64,000 nt of DNA from Bacteroidota bacterium (GCA_023386045.1 JAEWKK010000030.1:278271-342270); one strand, 5' to 3'. Shown: positions 44,532-54,043, counted from the first letter of the stretch. Numbers and translations: made by a program. The notes: generated by a model not told the origin, from the letters alone.

Positions 44532-44558
44532 AAAAACCCTCCGCGAGGGAGGGTTTTT
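44532..44558 (-). terminator. Rho-independent terminator of the DUF2723 gene
   Basis: Stem aaccctcc/gggagggtt with loop gcga and a T run on the minus strand, 6 bp after the stop codon; the sequence is nearly symmetric and could also work in the other direction. Confidence 0.85.
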
Positions 44559-44563
44559 ATATT

Positions 44564-47500
44564 TTATTTAGAAGTATCACCGGAATCTGCTCTCATTTTC
44601 CCCGGTGTCTCTGGCACTATGACAGGCGCCGGGCTAAAATTCTTTTCGAGTTCCTGTAAGGTCCTTCTTGCAAAATCCTCATCAGTGGCAATATCACTAC
44701 TGTAATATTCTGGTCGGTTATCTCTTAAATATTCAGCATATTTCACCTGCTCCTGCAGGTCTTTCTGAAGAGCCGACTTTATTTTATTCGCCAACTCTGT
44801 ATAACCTGCTTCATTGGCAGCACGCAGGTATGACATGGCCATGCGGTTATGGAAATTACCACGACTCACCATGGCATATGGCAGAGCCTCCGGATGAATT
44901 TCACTTTCAGATTTTTTGAGAATGGCAGTGGCTTCTTCTTTTCTTCCTTCAAAAGCCAGCCTCAATGCAGCCTGGGTAAAGGCAGAGCGGATAAAATTCA
45001 GATGCCTGCGGTTTTCTTCATCAAAATAAACACCGGGAACATTGGCGTTACCACCTCCAAATTTTTCCAGCAGCAATGGTTTGGTCTTATCAAGATCCAT
45101 CGGTATATCACCTTCAAACTGGTGTTTCACCGGCACAAGCGTATAGATCATTCCCACCTGGCGGAGATAGGCACCAAATCCAAGCTCACCATAAGGTGAA
45201 GTAAAGCAGATCGGTCTTTTCCAGTTGGTGGTAGCCAGTACATTGAGCATGGTCAGCTGGTCAAGAGAATAATATCCTTTTTCAGGACTCAGGTCCAGCT
45301 GTATTTGGGAGAGAACAGAGTCTGAAGAATTCACAATGCCTGCCTGCCTTAAGTAAGCCGCATCAACCGGTACAGTCACATGGCTTGGGAAGGTCACACG
45401 CAGATCTGATTTTACATCTGCATTCAGCGCAGTGCCCAGCGTGGTTTTAAGGAAGTCAGTCAAAGGCATGGTGGTATTGCTGCGATCTCCTGCATTTCTT
45501 ACATAACCAACACCACGGATCTGGTCTTCGGTCCAAAGCAAATTCACAGGTGCGCTTTCATTCACCTTATATCGAAGCTGGTTCACATACCAGTCGATTC
45601 CCAGGAGACTTGTATTTACGATGCGCACATCAGGTCTTACACCTTCCACTTCCTGGGCATACCATAAAGGATAGGTGTCATTATCACCAAAGGTGAAGAG
45701 GATCGCATCCTTAGGACAGCCTTCGAGATAATTACGGGCCAGTTCAGGTGCCAGCAGTTTTTTGCTGCGATCATGATCATCCCATTCCTGTGCTCCCATG
45801 ATCACCGGCACCAACAAGCAAATCAATGAAGCAGTGATGGCTGCATTTCCCATGTTCATTGTTTTACCTGCAACAGCGCGGATCAATAAAGTAAGACCAT
45901 AGGTTAATCCTGCACAGATGGCAGCACCAATGACAGCAGCTGTAAATGAACTGCCATTCATATTATTGCCATCACTCATCAACAAAATGATCAATGCAGT
46001 CAGTCCACCATAAAGAGTGGTGTTCTGTAATGTTTTCTTATCATCTTTTTCAAGAGCCATTCTTACCAGAGCCACAACTGACAAACCTATCCATATGGCA
46101 TAGGCATAGAAGGAGCCTGCAAAGGCATAATCCCTTTCCCTCGGCTGGTTGCCTGCCTGGTTGAGATAAACAACAATGGCAATACCGGTAAAGAAGAAGA
46201 GGAGGAAGGAGGTGATCCAGTCCTGCCTGTTTTTAAAGAACTGGTACACGCATCCAATGATACCAAGTATGAAAGGCAGCATGAAAAGATTATTGTTCTC
46301 TTTATTATGCTTGATGCTGTTAGGTAATTGCGACTGATCGCCCAGGCGCATATTGTCCAGCATGGAAATTCCGGATTTCCAGTTTCCATCTCTTTTATTA
46401 CCGGAAGCCTGGATATCGTTTTGCTTGCCTGAGAAATTCCACATGAAATAACGCCAGTACATAAAGCCCATCTGGTAACTCATGAACCAGTGGATATTAT
46501 CACCATAGGTCGGGATCTTTACAGAAACAGGTGTACCCGGCTGAATCACCTGCCCCTGCCTGATATTGGGTCCAGGTGCATAGCCTTCATCAATGGTATA
46601 GTTATCTGTTTTTCCTTCCCTGTTCTGTGTTTGTACAAAACCACTTACAGGATCAACAGCTGTTACGATGCTCAATTCTCTTGCAGCTACATGATCCAGT
46701 CCCAGCCAGTCGATATACCAGTCGGCATGATCCTGTTCATTGGAAGCATCCCAGGTGCGAATGAAAAGCCTGTAGTCTTTTGCAGGATAGGTGTACTCTT
46801 TATCCGGAGGAAGTTCAATATAATTTTCCTTTCCTTTTGCGTAACGGGTTTTTGTTTCCTTGATATCATCGGGTTGCGCCAGGAAATGAGGACCCCAAAG
46901 AATAGGTTGGGATCCATATTGTTCGCGACCCAGGTAATACACCAGGTTCATGGGATTGTCAACATTGTTCATGTCAAGGGATGGATTGGCATTGGAGCGT
47001 ACCATCGTTGTCATGTAAGTTGAATAACCAAACATCATGAAAGCAAAACTCCAGAGGCCAAGACGCAGGTAGGACCAGTTGTTCTTGTGAGCCCAGCGAA
47101 GTCCCATCCACACCAGCACAGCCAGCAGGATAAAGAAGAAGGCAAAGCCAGAAAAGAAAGGTAAGCCCAATGTATTTACAAAGAAGATATCAAACTTTCC
47201 TGCGAAACTCATGGACCATTTGATCACCACTACCTGTACAATGCCTGTTATGATACAACCGATGATAAATGCCCAGATGGCGCCTGCTCTTGTATAGGTA
47301 TAACGGTTATAATAATATACCATCACGGCAGCGGGGATGACAAGTAATCCCAGAAGGTGAATGCCGATGGAAAGTCCCAGTGCGAAAAAGAAAAATACGA
47401 TCCAGCGGTCGGCCTGGTTACGCAATTGCCTGTCGTTGCCGGCGGCAATATTGGCGCGTTCCCATTTCAGGATGATCCAGAAGGCTAAAGCTGTGAACAT

Positions 47501-47953
47501 GGATGATAGCGCATATACTTCACCTTCCACAGCGCTGTACCAGAAAGAATCAGAAAATGTATAAGCAAGAGCACCAACAATTCCGGCGCCGAGAATGGTG
47601 ATAGCCTGGGCTTTTGAAGGTTCTGCCAGGAATCCACCCATCAGTTTGCGGGCAAAATGGGTGATGGTCCAGAATAAAAATAAAATGGTGAAACCACTGG
47701 CAAGTGCATTCATAACATTTACAGCCTTGGCAGCAGTCATGGGGTCATTGCCAAAAAGAACTATAAAAAAGCGACCTAGTAATACGAACAGAGGTGCGCC
47801 GGGAGGGTGTGGCAGCTGCACTTTGAAGCAGGCAGACACAAATTCACCACAATCCCAAAGGCTTCCTCTCATCTCTGCGGTTAGGATGTAAACAAGTGAT
47901 GCAATAGCACACACGACCCATCCGACAATGTTGTTGATTTTGTTGAAATTCAT
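44564..47953 (-). CDS. Large DUF2723 membrane protein (putative protein O-mannosyltransferase, TMEM260-like)
   Basis: 1129 residues. The N-terminus has DUF2723 signatures: SLWDCGEFVSACFKVQLPHP (about residues 31-50), the Asp-Cys-Gly-Glu stretch being the likely catalytic loop. Many membrane helices (about 12-14) fill the first 700 residues; a soluble periplasmic region follows and includes FTFGDNDTYPLWYAQEVEGV. The human relative TMEM260 is a protein O-mannosyltransferase; a similar glycosyl-transfer role in the periplasm is inferred, and Bacteroidota are known to O-mannosylate secreted proteins. The gene is alone on its strand. Confidence 0.8.
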   Translation of the reverse strand: MNFNKINNIVGWVVCAIASLVYILTAEMRGSLWDCGEFVSACFKVQLPHPPGAPLFVLLGRFFIVLFGNDPMTAAKAVNVMNALASGFTILFLFWTITHFARKLMGGFLAEPSKAQAITILGAGIVGALAYTFSDSFWYSAVEGEVYALSSMFTALAFWIILKWERANIAAGNDRQLRNQADRWIVFFFFALGLSIGIHLLGLLVIPAAVMVYYYNRYTYTRAGAIWAFIIGCIITGIVQVVVIKWSMSFAGKFDIFFVNTLGLPFFSGFAFFFILLAVLVWMGLRWAHKNNWSYLRLGLWSFAFMMFGYSTYMTTMVRSNANPSLDMNNVDNPMNLVYYLGREQYGSQPILWGPHFLAQPDDIKETKTRYAKGKENYIELPPDKEYTYPAKDYRLFIRTWDASNEQDHADWYIDWLGLDHVAARELSIVTAVDPVSGFVQTQNREGKTDNYTIDEGYAPGPNIRQGQVIQPGTPVSVKIPTYGDNIHWFMSYQMGFMYWRYFMWNFSGKQNDIQASGNKRDGNWKSGISMLDNMRLGDQSQLPNSIKHNKENNNLFMLPFILGIIGCVYQFFKNRQDWITSFLLFFFTGIAIVVYLNQAGNQPRERDYAFAGSFYAYAIWIGLSVVALVRMALEKDDKKTLQNTTLYGGLTALIILLMSDGNNMNGSSFTAAVIGAAICAGLTYGLTLLIRAVAGKTMNMGNAAITASLICLLVPVIMGAQEWDDHDRSKKLLAPELARNYLEGCPKDAILFTFGDNDTYPLWYAQEVEGVRPDVRIVNTSLLGIDWYVNQLRYKVNESAPVNLLWTEDQIRGVGYVRNAGDRSNTTMPLTDFLKTTLGTALNADVKSDLRVTFPSHVTVPVDAAYLRQAGIVNSSDSVLSQIQLDLSPEKGYYSLDQLTMLNVLATTNWKRPICFTSPYGELGFGAYLRQVGMIYTLVPVKHQFEGDIPMDLDKTKPLLLEKFGGGNANVPGVYFDEENRRHLNFIRSAFTQAALRLAFEGRKEEATAILKKSESEIHPEALPYAMVSRGNFHNRMAMSYLRAANEAGYTELANKIKSALQKDLQEQVKYAEYLRDNRPEYYSSDIATDEDFARRTLQELEKNFSPAPVIVPETPGKMRADSGDTSK

Positions 47954-48133
47954 ACGAGGTGGTTCAGTTTAAGGCCCTGCAGGTTCACGGTCCTGTTTTT
48001 CAGGGACAGGCAAAAATAGGGAAGAGCCTAAATTAAATCATGGATAAATCAATTGAGAAGAAGGAATGGAGAGATTTATCTGTTTTCACAGATATTTAAT
48101 GGGTTCTTCCTCTAATGGCTTTGATTTCTGTCT

Positions 48134-48430
48134 TCAGGGCAGGTTTTCAATAGAATGCACCGTCCATGCTTCTGGTTTAGCCGCAAATTTTTGTTTGGTC
48201 AAAGACCAGGTATCATCAAAAAAATGGGACTTCCGGTAATTGTCCAAATGTTCCTCTGAATCCCACCAGCTATAGGTAAAAAATATCTGCGGTTGATTTT
48301 TATCCTGCCATAATTCAAGATGGGTGCATCCTTCAAAATTCCTGATCAGGGATTTTCTCTCGCGGAATAACTGGTGAAAGGCTTCCAGTTCTTCTTCCCT
48401 GAAAACCATTTTTACAATTCTTATGATCAT
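48134..48430 (-). CDS. Antibiotic biosynthesis monooxygenase (ABM)-like small protein
   Basis: 98 residues with a ferredoxin-like ABM fold: RIVKMVFREEELEAFHQLF opens the first strand and helix, and FFTYSWWDSEEHLDNYRKS is the typical second half. Family members are cofactor-free oxygenases or haem-degrading enzymes, but many have no known activity. The start overlaps the upstream SAM hydrolase stop by four bases, so the two are coupled. Confidence 0.8.
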   Translation of the reverse strand: MIIRIVKMVFREEELEAFHQLFRERKSLIRNFEGCTHLELWQDKNQPQIFFTYSWWDSEEHLDNYRKSHFFDDTWSLTKQKFAAKPEAWTVHSIENLP

Positions 48431-49257
48431 TCGAAAAATACTCTGACGGTTTGATAAAATAGCCTGTTTTGCACAAGCGCTGAAACCTGGCTGCCATTGC
48501 TTTCGTTATAACCTTTCAGTCCAAACAAACCTGCTGCGTTTCCTTTGTTAATGGCAATCTCCATATAACCGGCGCTATTGAACATGACCAGCTTCTCACC
48601 CTGCGGAACATCGGCATATGAACCGCTGATTCTTTCGATCACTTCATCGCGTTTAAAAACGATCTTGAATTTTCTTCCGCGCCTTTGCTGTTCAAATTGT
48701 TCCTGTGTTATGTTGACGATGACATTTTCAAAATTGTCGATGAAGATGATCTGGCCTTCAATCCAGTCTTCACCCAGTGTGGCTCTAAGCGGATTTTTTT
48801 CCAGGTAAGTGGTGTCTGGTATGCCAATAGTATGAATAGGTTCACCATTGCTTAACTGCGTAATTGCTTTTGCCGCTACATCCATACAATAGAGTGTATT
48901 CTTGATAGCAGTTTTTTCAAGCGGTATGCCCATGACCATTTCAGGTTTTTCTTCGATGATCATACCCAGCAAACCGTTATCAGCACAAATGATGTACTGT
49001 TCTTTGTGAAATGCAAAGAGTAACTGTTCCGGCTTTGATTCAAAAAGATTCACCAGAATGATATGGTAGGTGAACTCTGGAAAATTTTTTATTGCATTAC
49101 GGCAAACGTAAGCCGCCTGGGGATAATTGAAAGGAGAAAGCCTGTGCGTAATATCAATGATGTTGAATTCCGGATTGATCCTCAGCAACCGGCCTTTCAC
49201 CGCTCCAACAAGATAATCCTGCTCGCCAATATCAGATGTCAGTGTCAATAATGGCAT
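48427..49257 (-). CDS. SAM hydroxide adenosyltransferase (DUF62 family)
   Basis: 276 residues of the SAM hydrolase/chlorinase/fluorinase superfamily. The N-terminus is LTSDIGEQDYLVGAVKGRLL, with the Asp-x-Gly-x2-Asp pattern that binds SAM; CADNGLLGMIIEEK is the second site. Most bacterial members hydrolyse SAM to adenosine and methionine, so this is likely a housekeeping SAM hydrolase rather than a halogenase. Confidence 0.87.
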   Translation of the reverse strand: MPLLTLTSDIGEQDYLVGAVKGRLLRINPEFNIIDITHRLSPFNYPQAAYVCRNAIKNFPEFTYHIILVNLFESKPEQLLFAFHKEQYIICADNGLLGMIIEEKPEMVMGIPLEKTAIKNTLYCMDVAAKAITQLSNGEPIHTIGIPDTTYLEKNPLRATLGEDWIEGQIIFIDNFENVIVNITQEQFEQQRRGRKFKIVFKRDEVIERISGSYADVPQGEKLVMFNSAGYMEIAINKGNAAGLFGLKGYNESNGSQVSALVQNRLFYQTVRVFFE

Positions 49258-49434
49258 GAAGTCAGGATAAGGATTTTGGGATGAATAATAAGGCGATAAT
49301 ATTAAAGTAAATACAACCTACAGGTATAATGGGATCTGCAATTCTAAGCGGGCTATAGAAATTAATAGAAGTCGATTGTATGAATTTTGATAAGACACCC
49401 ATAGGAATGATTTTACGCGAACAGATCTTACCAG

Positions 49435-50244
49435 CTATTTAATCAGTCTGCCTTCTTTGAAATAAAATTTTCTAACCAGCTTATCTGCCCAGCCTGGAAA
49501 AAACTTTTGCATGAAAACTGTTCTTTTCCCGGTGAAGGTTAAAACTAAGGTTCTTTTTTTATGTTTGATTGCCTTTAATATGTGTTGCGCACATTCTTCA
49601 GCCGTCATCATCGTTCCTTCATCCATAGGACTTTCTCCCTGCTGGCTTCCTTTACTGTCGAGAGCTGCATTGCGGATATTGGAAGATGTAAAGCCGGGAC
49701 AAACCCACATCACATGCACGCCATCGCCTGATAATTCTGTACGGATGGATTCGAGCCAGCCCTGCAAGGCAAATTTAGAAGCAGAATAACCGCTCCTTCC
49801 TGGTAAGCCACGATATCCCGCGATGGAAGAAACTCCTACAATGGTTCCTTTTCTCTTGATGATGGAATCCAGGGCATACTTGGTGCAATAAACCGTTCCA
49901 AAAAAATTAATATCCATCACTTTCCTGATCACTTCGATGGAACTATCCTTAAGCAAAGCGCGCATGGATATACCTGCGTTGTTGATGAGGATATCAATCC
50001 CTCCAAATACCTTGATGGTTGATTCAATAAAATGCCTGCAGTCATTTTCCGAACTCACATCAGCAACAACAGTATGCAAGGGATAGGAAGGATAATTTGA
50101 CTGCAACCGGTATAATTTATCATGCTGCCTTCCACAGGTTGCAACTTTTGCTCCCATCGTCAAAAGCGTATCTACCAGGGCCTTTCCAATGCCATCTGTT
50201 CCGCCGGTGATGGCTACCACCTTGTCTGTAAAGTAATTTGCCAT
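49435..50244 (-). CDS. Short-chain dehydrogenase/reductase
   Basis: 269-residue classical SDR. Cofactor motif TGGTDGIGKAL (14-24), NAG motif NNAGIS (about 87-92), Ser in VSSIAGYRG, and catalytic YSASK (about 152-156). The C-terminal tail is longer and basic (FYFKEGRLIK), suggesting membrane association. Substrate unknown. Confidence 0.87.
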   Translation of the reverse strand: MANYFTDKVVAITGGTDGIGKALVDTLLTMGAKVATCGRQHDKLYRLQSNYPSYPLHTVVADVSSENDCRHFIESTIKVFGGIDILINNAGISMRALLKDSSIEVIRKVMDINFFGTVYCTKYALDSIIKRKGTIVGVSSIAGYRGLPGRSGYSASKFALQGWLESIRTELSGDGVHVMWVCPGFTSSNIRNAALDSKGSQQGESPMDEGTMMTAEECAQHILKAIKHKKRTLVLTFTGKRTVFMQKFFPGWADKLVRKFYFKEGRLIK

Positions 50245-50463
50245 AAGATTTACAGCGCAAACCTAAATGAAAATAGAGATTGTTGAAAGAGTTATTTGGC
50301 AGAAATCAAAGCTGTACAAGATTGTAGCTAAAGAAGTTGCCAGAAAAACTAGAAGTGCTTATCGTTATAAACTGCAGAAGGGCCTCAGGCTTGATGTGAT
50401 CACTGTCACGCCAGATAAACAGAAATTTGTATTATTTACAGCTTTATATTTTACAGATTTCTT

Positions 50464-51693
50464 ATGCAGGGCTTCAAAAAAAACAGGAAGCAATTCTGGT
50501 TACTGGTACTTGTCAATGCTTTTGTCGGAAGCATGGTGGGGCTGGAACGTTCTGTTTTGCCTGGACTTGCAGAGAATTTTAAAGTGAGTAACGAGACTGC
50601 ATTCTTGTCTTTTATCGCTGCATTTGGTGCAAGCAAGGCCCTGTTTAATCTGGTTACAGGAAAATTGACAGGAAAGATCTCCCGGAAAAAAATACTGATA
50701 GCAGGATGGCTGGCGGCCATACCAGTTCCTTTTTTGCTCATGTATGCACAAAACTGGAACTGGATCATTTTTGCAAATATCCTGTTAGGCATCAACCAGG
50801 GACTTGCCTGGTCTTCAACCGTGATCATGAAAATTGACCTGGTAGGAGAGAAACAGCGAGGACTGGCCATGGGATTGAATGAATTTGCTGGTTACCTCTC
50901 AGTAGGATTAGCAGCTTATCTCTCTGCATCCATAGCTGCGGCCAAAGGTTATTTGTTTTTTCCTTTTCTTCCGGGACTGTTTTTTGCTGCAGCCGGGTTG
51001 CTGATCACCATTTTTTTAATTAAAGACACAGCGGCCCATGTGCAGTATGAAGCCGAAAAGACCAGTTTGCCCTTTTTGAAAAATATCTGGAAGCAGGCAT
51101 CTTTCCGACATCATAATATTGGCACAGTAACGATCAATGGCTTTATCAATAATTTAAATGATGGAGTGATCTGGGGACTTCTGCCATTGATCTTAATGGC
51201 AAAGGATTTTTCAATTTCAGAGATTGGCATTGTAGCAGCTGTATATCCGGCAGTTTGGGGCATCGCACAATTATTTACTGGAAAGCTGGGAGACAGGTTA
51301 TGTAAAAAACAGTTGATCACAGTTGGAATGATTCTCCAGGCTCTTGGAATCCTTTTTCTGCCTTTTGCCAACTCAATGCCAGCTGCCATCATTTCAATAG
51401 TGGCGCTAGGATTGGGGACCGCCCTTGTATATCCAAACTTTTTATCTGTAGTAGCTGAAAATACTCATCCACTCCAAAGGGCTGAAGCTTTAAGTATTTT
51501 CAGGTTTTGGAGAGACAGCGGTTATGTTATTGGAGCTTTTCTCTCTGGCATTTTAACCTGGATGTTTGGTATCACTATAACCTTGATCATCATTTCGCTG
51601 CTGACTGCCTCTGCCGGACTCATGGCACAGGTAAGAATGTGCTGTACTTCAAAACTTCTATGGAGAGGAAGAATTTGCAGTGAATTGTATTAA
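50464..51693 (+). CDS. Major facilitator superfamily transporter
   Basis: 409 residues with twelve predicted helices. The cytoplasmic loop between helices 2 and 3 shows TGKLTGKISRKKIL, the MFS motif A position, and the second half repeats it as FTGKLGDRLCKKQL. The N-terminus (ATG 50464) is basic. Substrate cannot be assigned. The first Crp-type palindrome lies 6 bp past its stop codon. Confidence 0.85.
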   Translation: MQGFKKNRKQFWLLVLVNAFVGSMVGLERSVLPGLAENFKVSNETAFLSFIAAFGASKALFNLVTGKLTGKISRKKILIAGWLAAIPVPFLLMYAQNWNWIIFANILLGINQGLAWSSTVIMKIDLVGEKQRGLAMGLNEFAGYLSVGLAAYLSASIAAAKGYLFFPFLPGLFFAAAGLLITIFLIKDTAAHVQYEAEKTSLPFLKNIWKQASFRHHNIGTVTINGFINNLNDGVIWGLLPLILMAKDFSISEIGIVAAVYPAVWGIAQLFTGKLGDRLCKKQLITVGMILQALGILFLPFANSMPAAIISIVALGLGTALVYPNFLSVVAENTHPLQRAEALSIFRFWRDSGYVIGAFLSGILTWMFGITITLIIISLLTASAGLMAQVRMCCTSKLLWRGRICSELY

Positions 51694-51698
51694 CTGCA

Positions 51699-51712
51699 GT
51701 GACCAAAGTCAC
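51699..51712. promoter_or_regulatory. Crp/Fnr-type operator, site 1 (upstream of a small transcript or trxA)
   Basis: GTGACCAAAGTCAC, a perfect palindrome at the arms. A box resembling the Bacteroidota -7 element (tattttca, 51754-51761) would put the start near 51767, 61.5 bp from the palindrome centre, a classic class I CRP position. A terminator at 51808-51838 follows. Confidence 0.7.
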
Positions 51713-51766
51713 AGTAAAAGCTATCCCTTTAATGCAATTTTGAATTGGGTAATTATTTTCAGCAAT

Positions 51767-51838
51767 GGTAATTACCTGTTGCATATTTAATACGTTGGTT
51801 TTGGTTCGCCCTGTTGTTTTCAACAGGGCTATTTTTTT
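51767..51838 (+). ncRNA. Candidate small RNA ahead of trxA
   Basis: About 70-75 nt could be transcribed between the promoter under operator site 1 and the terminator at 51808-51838 (stem gccctgttg/caacagggc, then Ts). The segment has no convincing reading frame. The simpler reading is that the hairpin just ends the MFS transcript. Whether a transcript starts here is unknown. Confidence 0.3.
51808..51838 (+). terminator. Rho-independent terminator between the MFS gene and trxA
   Basis: Perfect 9-bp stem gccctgttg/caacagggc (51808-51816, 51821-51829) with a 4-nt loop, then tatttttttg. Confidence 0.9.
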
Positions 51839-51840
51839 GC

Positions 51841-51854
51841 GTAACCTGAGTCAC
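51841..51854. promoter_or_regulatory. Crp/Fnr-type operator, site 2 (trxA)
   Basis: GTAACCTGAGTCAC, a 14-bp palindrome with one arm mismatch, extended by outer GC. Its centre is 53.5 bp before the trxA start. The box taattttta-type element (51877-51884) puts the transcription start near 51889, 41.5 bp from the centre, a class II position. Confidence 0.75.
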
Positions 51855-51900
51855 GCTGCAGAACATAACTGCTGTTTAATTTTACTGTAAATTAAATTCA

Positions 51901-52272
51901 ATGGCTACAGTACAATTAACATTACAGGATTTTAAAGAGAAGATATTTGATTTTGAAAAAGAAACCGAGTGGAAGCATAAAGGGGAACTGCCCGTGATCA
52001 TTGATTTTTATGCCGACTGGTGTGGACCATGCAGGATGGTGGCGCCGGTTCTGGAAGAATTATCTGAAGAATATGAAGGCAGGCTTGTGATTTACAAAGT
52101 GAATACGGAAAAAGAAATGGACCTGTCGGCTCTGTTCGGAATTCAGAGTATTCCCACCTTTTTATTTATCCCGGTAGATGGCGATCCAATGATGCAACCA
52201 GGAGCCTTTCCTAAAAAAGTTTTCCAGCAGATCATAGAAGAAAAACTTCTGCCGGTGAATGTTGAGAAATAG
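51901..52272 (+). CDS. trxA: Thioredoxin
   Basis: 123 residues, cytoplasmic. The redox site WCGPC (Cys41, Cys44) sits in IIDFYADWCGPCRMVAP and the cis-proline loop SIPTFLF follows. The N-terminus is about 15 residues longer than E. coli Trx1. A Crp-type site precedes the promoter. Next to persulfide-handling genes, a role in reducing persulfides or oxidised thiols is likely but inferred. Confidence 0.93.
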   Translation: MATVQLTLQDFKEKIFDFEKETEWKHKGELPVIIDFYADWCGPCRMVAPVLEELSEEYEGRLVIYKVNTEKEMDLSALFGIQSIPTFLFIPVDGDPMMQPGAFPKKVFQQIIEEKLLPVNVEK

Positions 52273-52279
52273 ATCTTAC

Positions 52280-52310
52280 AAAAAAGCCCTCCGAAGAGGG
52301 CTTTTTTTAT
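52280..52310. terminator. Bidirectional terminator between trxA and the TlpA-like gene
   Basis: Stem agccctc/gagggct with loop cgaa, flanked by A and T runs. The T run overlaps the stop codon of the TlpA-like gene. Confidence 0.9.
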
Positions 52311-52840
52311 TTTAAGATGTTCCTGTATTCATCCGTATTATAATTTTCAGCTCCCTCTATTCTTTTTAAAAGCTTACCATTTTCATCAAAAAGAAAAGTG
52401 GTGGGGATGCTTTGTACATTGAAAATCGAAGGCAGGTTTTCCGCAGGATAGTACACTGGTAATTGCAGCTTTGCTGAAGTAATGTACTTTTTTGCTTTAT
52501 CAAAATCATCATCCAGTGATAAAAGCACAAAAGAGGCTTTACTTGTATCTGCAGACTTATAGAGTTTTTCAATAGAAGGCATTTCTCTTTTGCAAGGTGG
52601 ACACCAGGAAGCCCAAAGGTTGACAAATAATTTTTTACCCTTCAGGTTTTGCATGGTAACAACATTGCCCGATACGTCCTGCATGGTAAAAGCAGGAAGA
52701 TCATTGCTGCTCATGGCCTGGCCGGTTGAAATATCTGTGGTCTGGTTCACTACTGGCTCTGGTTCTTTTTCAACAGCGTCTGCACAGGCAAGCAAAAGAA
52801 GGGGAGCACTGAGTATGATTAAGAGATGTTTACTGATCAT
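52307..52840 (-). CDS. TlpA-like thioredoxin-fold lipoprotein
   Basis: 177 residues. Signal peptide with lipobox LLLLACADA (lipidated Cys at about residue 19), then a TlpA/ResA-type domain with WASWCPPCKREMP near residue 79. It is probably a periplasmic, membrane-anchored reductase of disulfides or apo-cytochromes c. The nearby TsdA-like cytochrome gives a possible link to haem attachment. No Crp-type palindrome was found in its leader. Confidence 0.85.
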   Translation of the reverse strand: MISKHLLIILSAPLLLLACADAVEKEPEPVVNQTTDISTGQAMSSNDLPAFTMQDVSGNVVTMQNLKGKKLFVNLWASWCPPCKREMPSIEKLYKSADTSKASFVLLSLDDDFDKAKKYITSAKLQLPVYYPAENLPSIFNVQSIPTTFLFDENGKLLKRIEGAENYNTDEYRNILK

Positions 52841-52941
52841 GATGTTTTTTTAAATTTTCAATGAATCAGGCGTTAAGCCAAATTCAAAACTAAATGTATT
52901 AAAAAATAGGAATTGAGTTGATTTGGTAAAAGAATGCCAAA

Positions 52942-53469
52942 TCAATGAGGAAGCTTTTCTCTCAGGAATCCATAGGTCCATGTACCTGCAATAGCACTAA
53001 GTAATACAACTGCCACCACCAGGAAACCTGATCCTATCTGCGCGAACAACGGCCCCGGACAGGCACCTGTTAGTGCCCAGCCTAATCCAAAGATCAAACC
53101 ACCATAGATCTGTCCCTTGTTGAATTTTTTTGGAGTGAATTCAATGGATTCTCCTTCGATGCTTTTGATCTTGTATTTTTTGATCAGCCATACCGAGATC
53201 ATTCCAACAACTACCGCCGTGCCAATGACTCCATACATATGAAAGCTTTGCAGCCTGAACATCTCCTGTATGCGAAACCAGGAAATGATTTCTGCTTTTG
53301 TAAATACGATCCCAAACAAAATGCCCACGATGCCATACTTAATGTTATCGTACCATTTTCTTTCGATCTTTGATTCATTCACGCACATCGTTTGCAGACT
53401 GCGTGCTTCATAATCCGTATCTGTAACGGTAACAAATCCCGTTTGAGGGTTTTTAATCATTTCTGCCAT
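52942..53469 (-). CDS. YeeE/YedE-type membrane protein, half-size (PmpB-like)
   Basis: 175 residues with a long cytoplasmic N-terminus and about four membrane helices. The conserved Cys of the family lies in ALTGACPGPLFAQIG. Half-size YeeE/YedE pairs move thiosulfate or related sulfur species in other bacteria. It follows its partner gene by 10 bp, so they are probably transcribed together and form one transporter. Confidence 0.82.
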   Translation of the reverse strand: MAEMIKNPQTGFVTVTDTDYEARSLQTMCVNESKIERKWYDNIKYGIVGILFGIVFTKAEIISWFRIQEMFRLQSFHMYGVIGTAVVVGMISVWLIKKYKIKSIEGESIEFTPKKFNKGQIYGGLIFGLGWALTGACPGPLFAQIGSGFLVVAVVLLSAIAGTWTYGFLREKLPH

Positions 53470-53479
53470 GTTGATAAAC

Positions 53480-54043
53480 TTATAATTTCAGGATAAAGGG
53501 TAAAAGAAGGTTGGCCATAATAAATCCGCCCACCATAAAGCTGATGGTAGCAATAAGTGAAGGCCATTGCAGGTTGCTGAGTCCCATGATAGCATGACCA
53601 CTGGTGCAACCGCCTGCATAGCGTGTACCAAAACCCACCAGGAATCCTCCCAGCACCAATACAATAAATCCTCTCAGCGTAAACAGGCTTTCAAAGCTGA
53701 AAAGTTCAACAGGTAAGAGCTTTGAATGATCCTTAATGTTATAGCTATTCAGTTCTGCTGCCAGGTTGGGCGCAATATCAATAGGAGCAGGTGCGGTAAG
53801 GAATTGTGTGGCAAGGAGCGCACCAATAAGAATACCTGCCGCAAAGAAAAGATTCCATGCCTCTTTCTTCCAATTGTATTTAAAGAATTTGATATTGCCC
53901 GGCATACAGGCGGCGCAGATATGCCTCAGGTTAGCTGAAATTCCAAAATGCTTATTTCCCAGCAGCAACAAGGCCGGTACAGTTAATCCTACAACAGCGC
54001 CTGCTACATACCATGGCCAGGGCTGTCTTAACAAATCCATCAT
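53480..54043 (-). CDS. YeeE/YedE-type membrane protein, half-size (PmpA-like)
   Basis: 187 residues with about five helices. The sulfur-binding signature RYAGGCTSGHAIMG (about residues 141-154) contains the family's essential Cys. In relatives such as TsuA/YeeE, thiosulfate passes along such Cys residues. A Crp-type palindrome lies 56 bp before the start. Confidence 0.85.
   Translation of the reverse strand: MMDLLRQPWPWYVAGAVVGLTVPALLLLGNKHFGISANLRHICAACMPGNIKFFKYNWKKEAWNLFFAAGILIGALLATQFLTAPAPIDIAPNLAAELNSYNIKDHSKLLPVELFSFESLFTLRGFIVLVLGGFLVGFGTRYAGGCTSGHAIMGLSNLQWPSLIATISFMVGGFIMANLLLPFILKL

Noticed and set aside
50267..50587. A 106-codon plus-strand frame ahead of the MFS gene
   Set aside because: Its second half overlaps the MFS start in another frame and the composition is random; the first part has no recognisable domain.
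51769..51890. A 40-codon frame running through the terminator before trxA
   Set aside because: It crosses the terminator and operator site 2 and has no protein-like composition.
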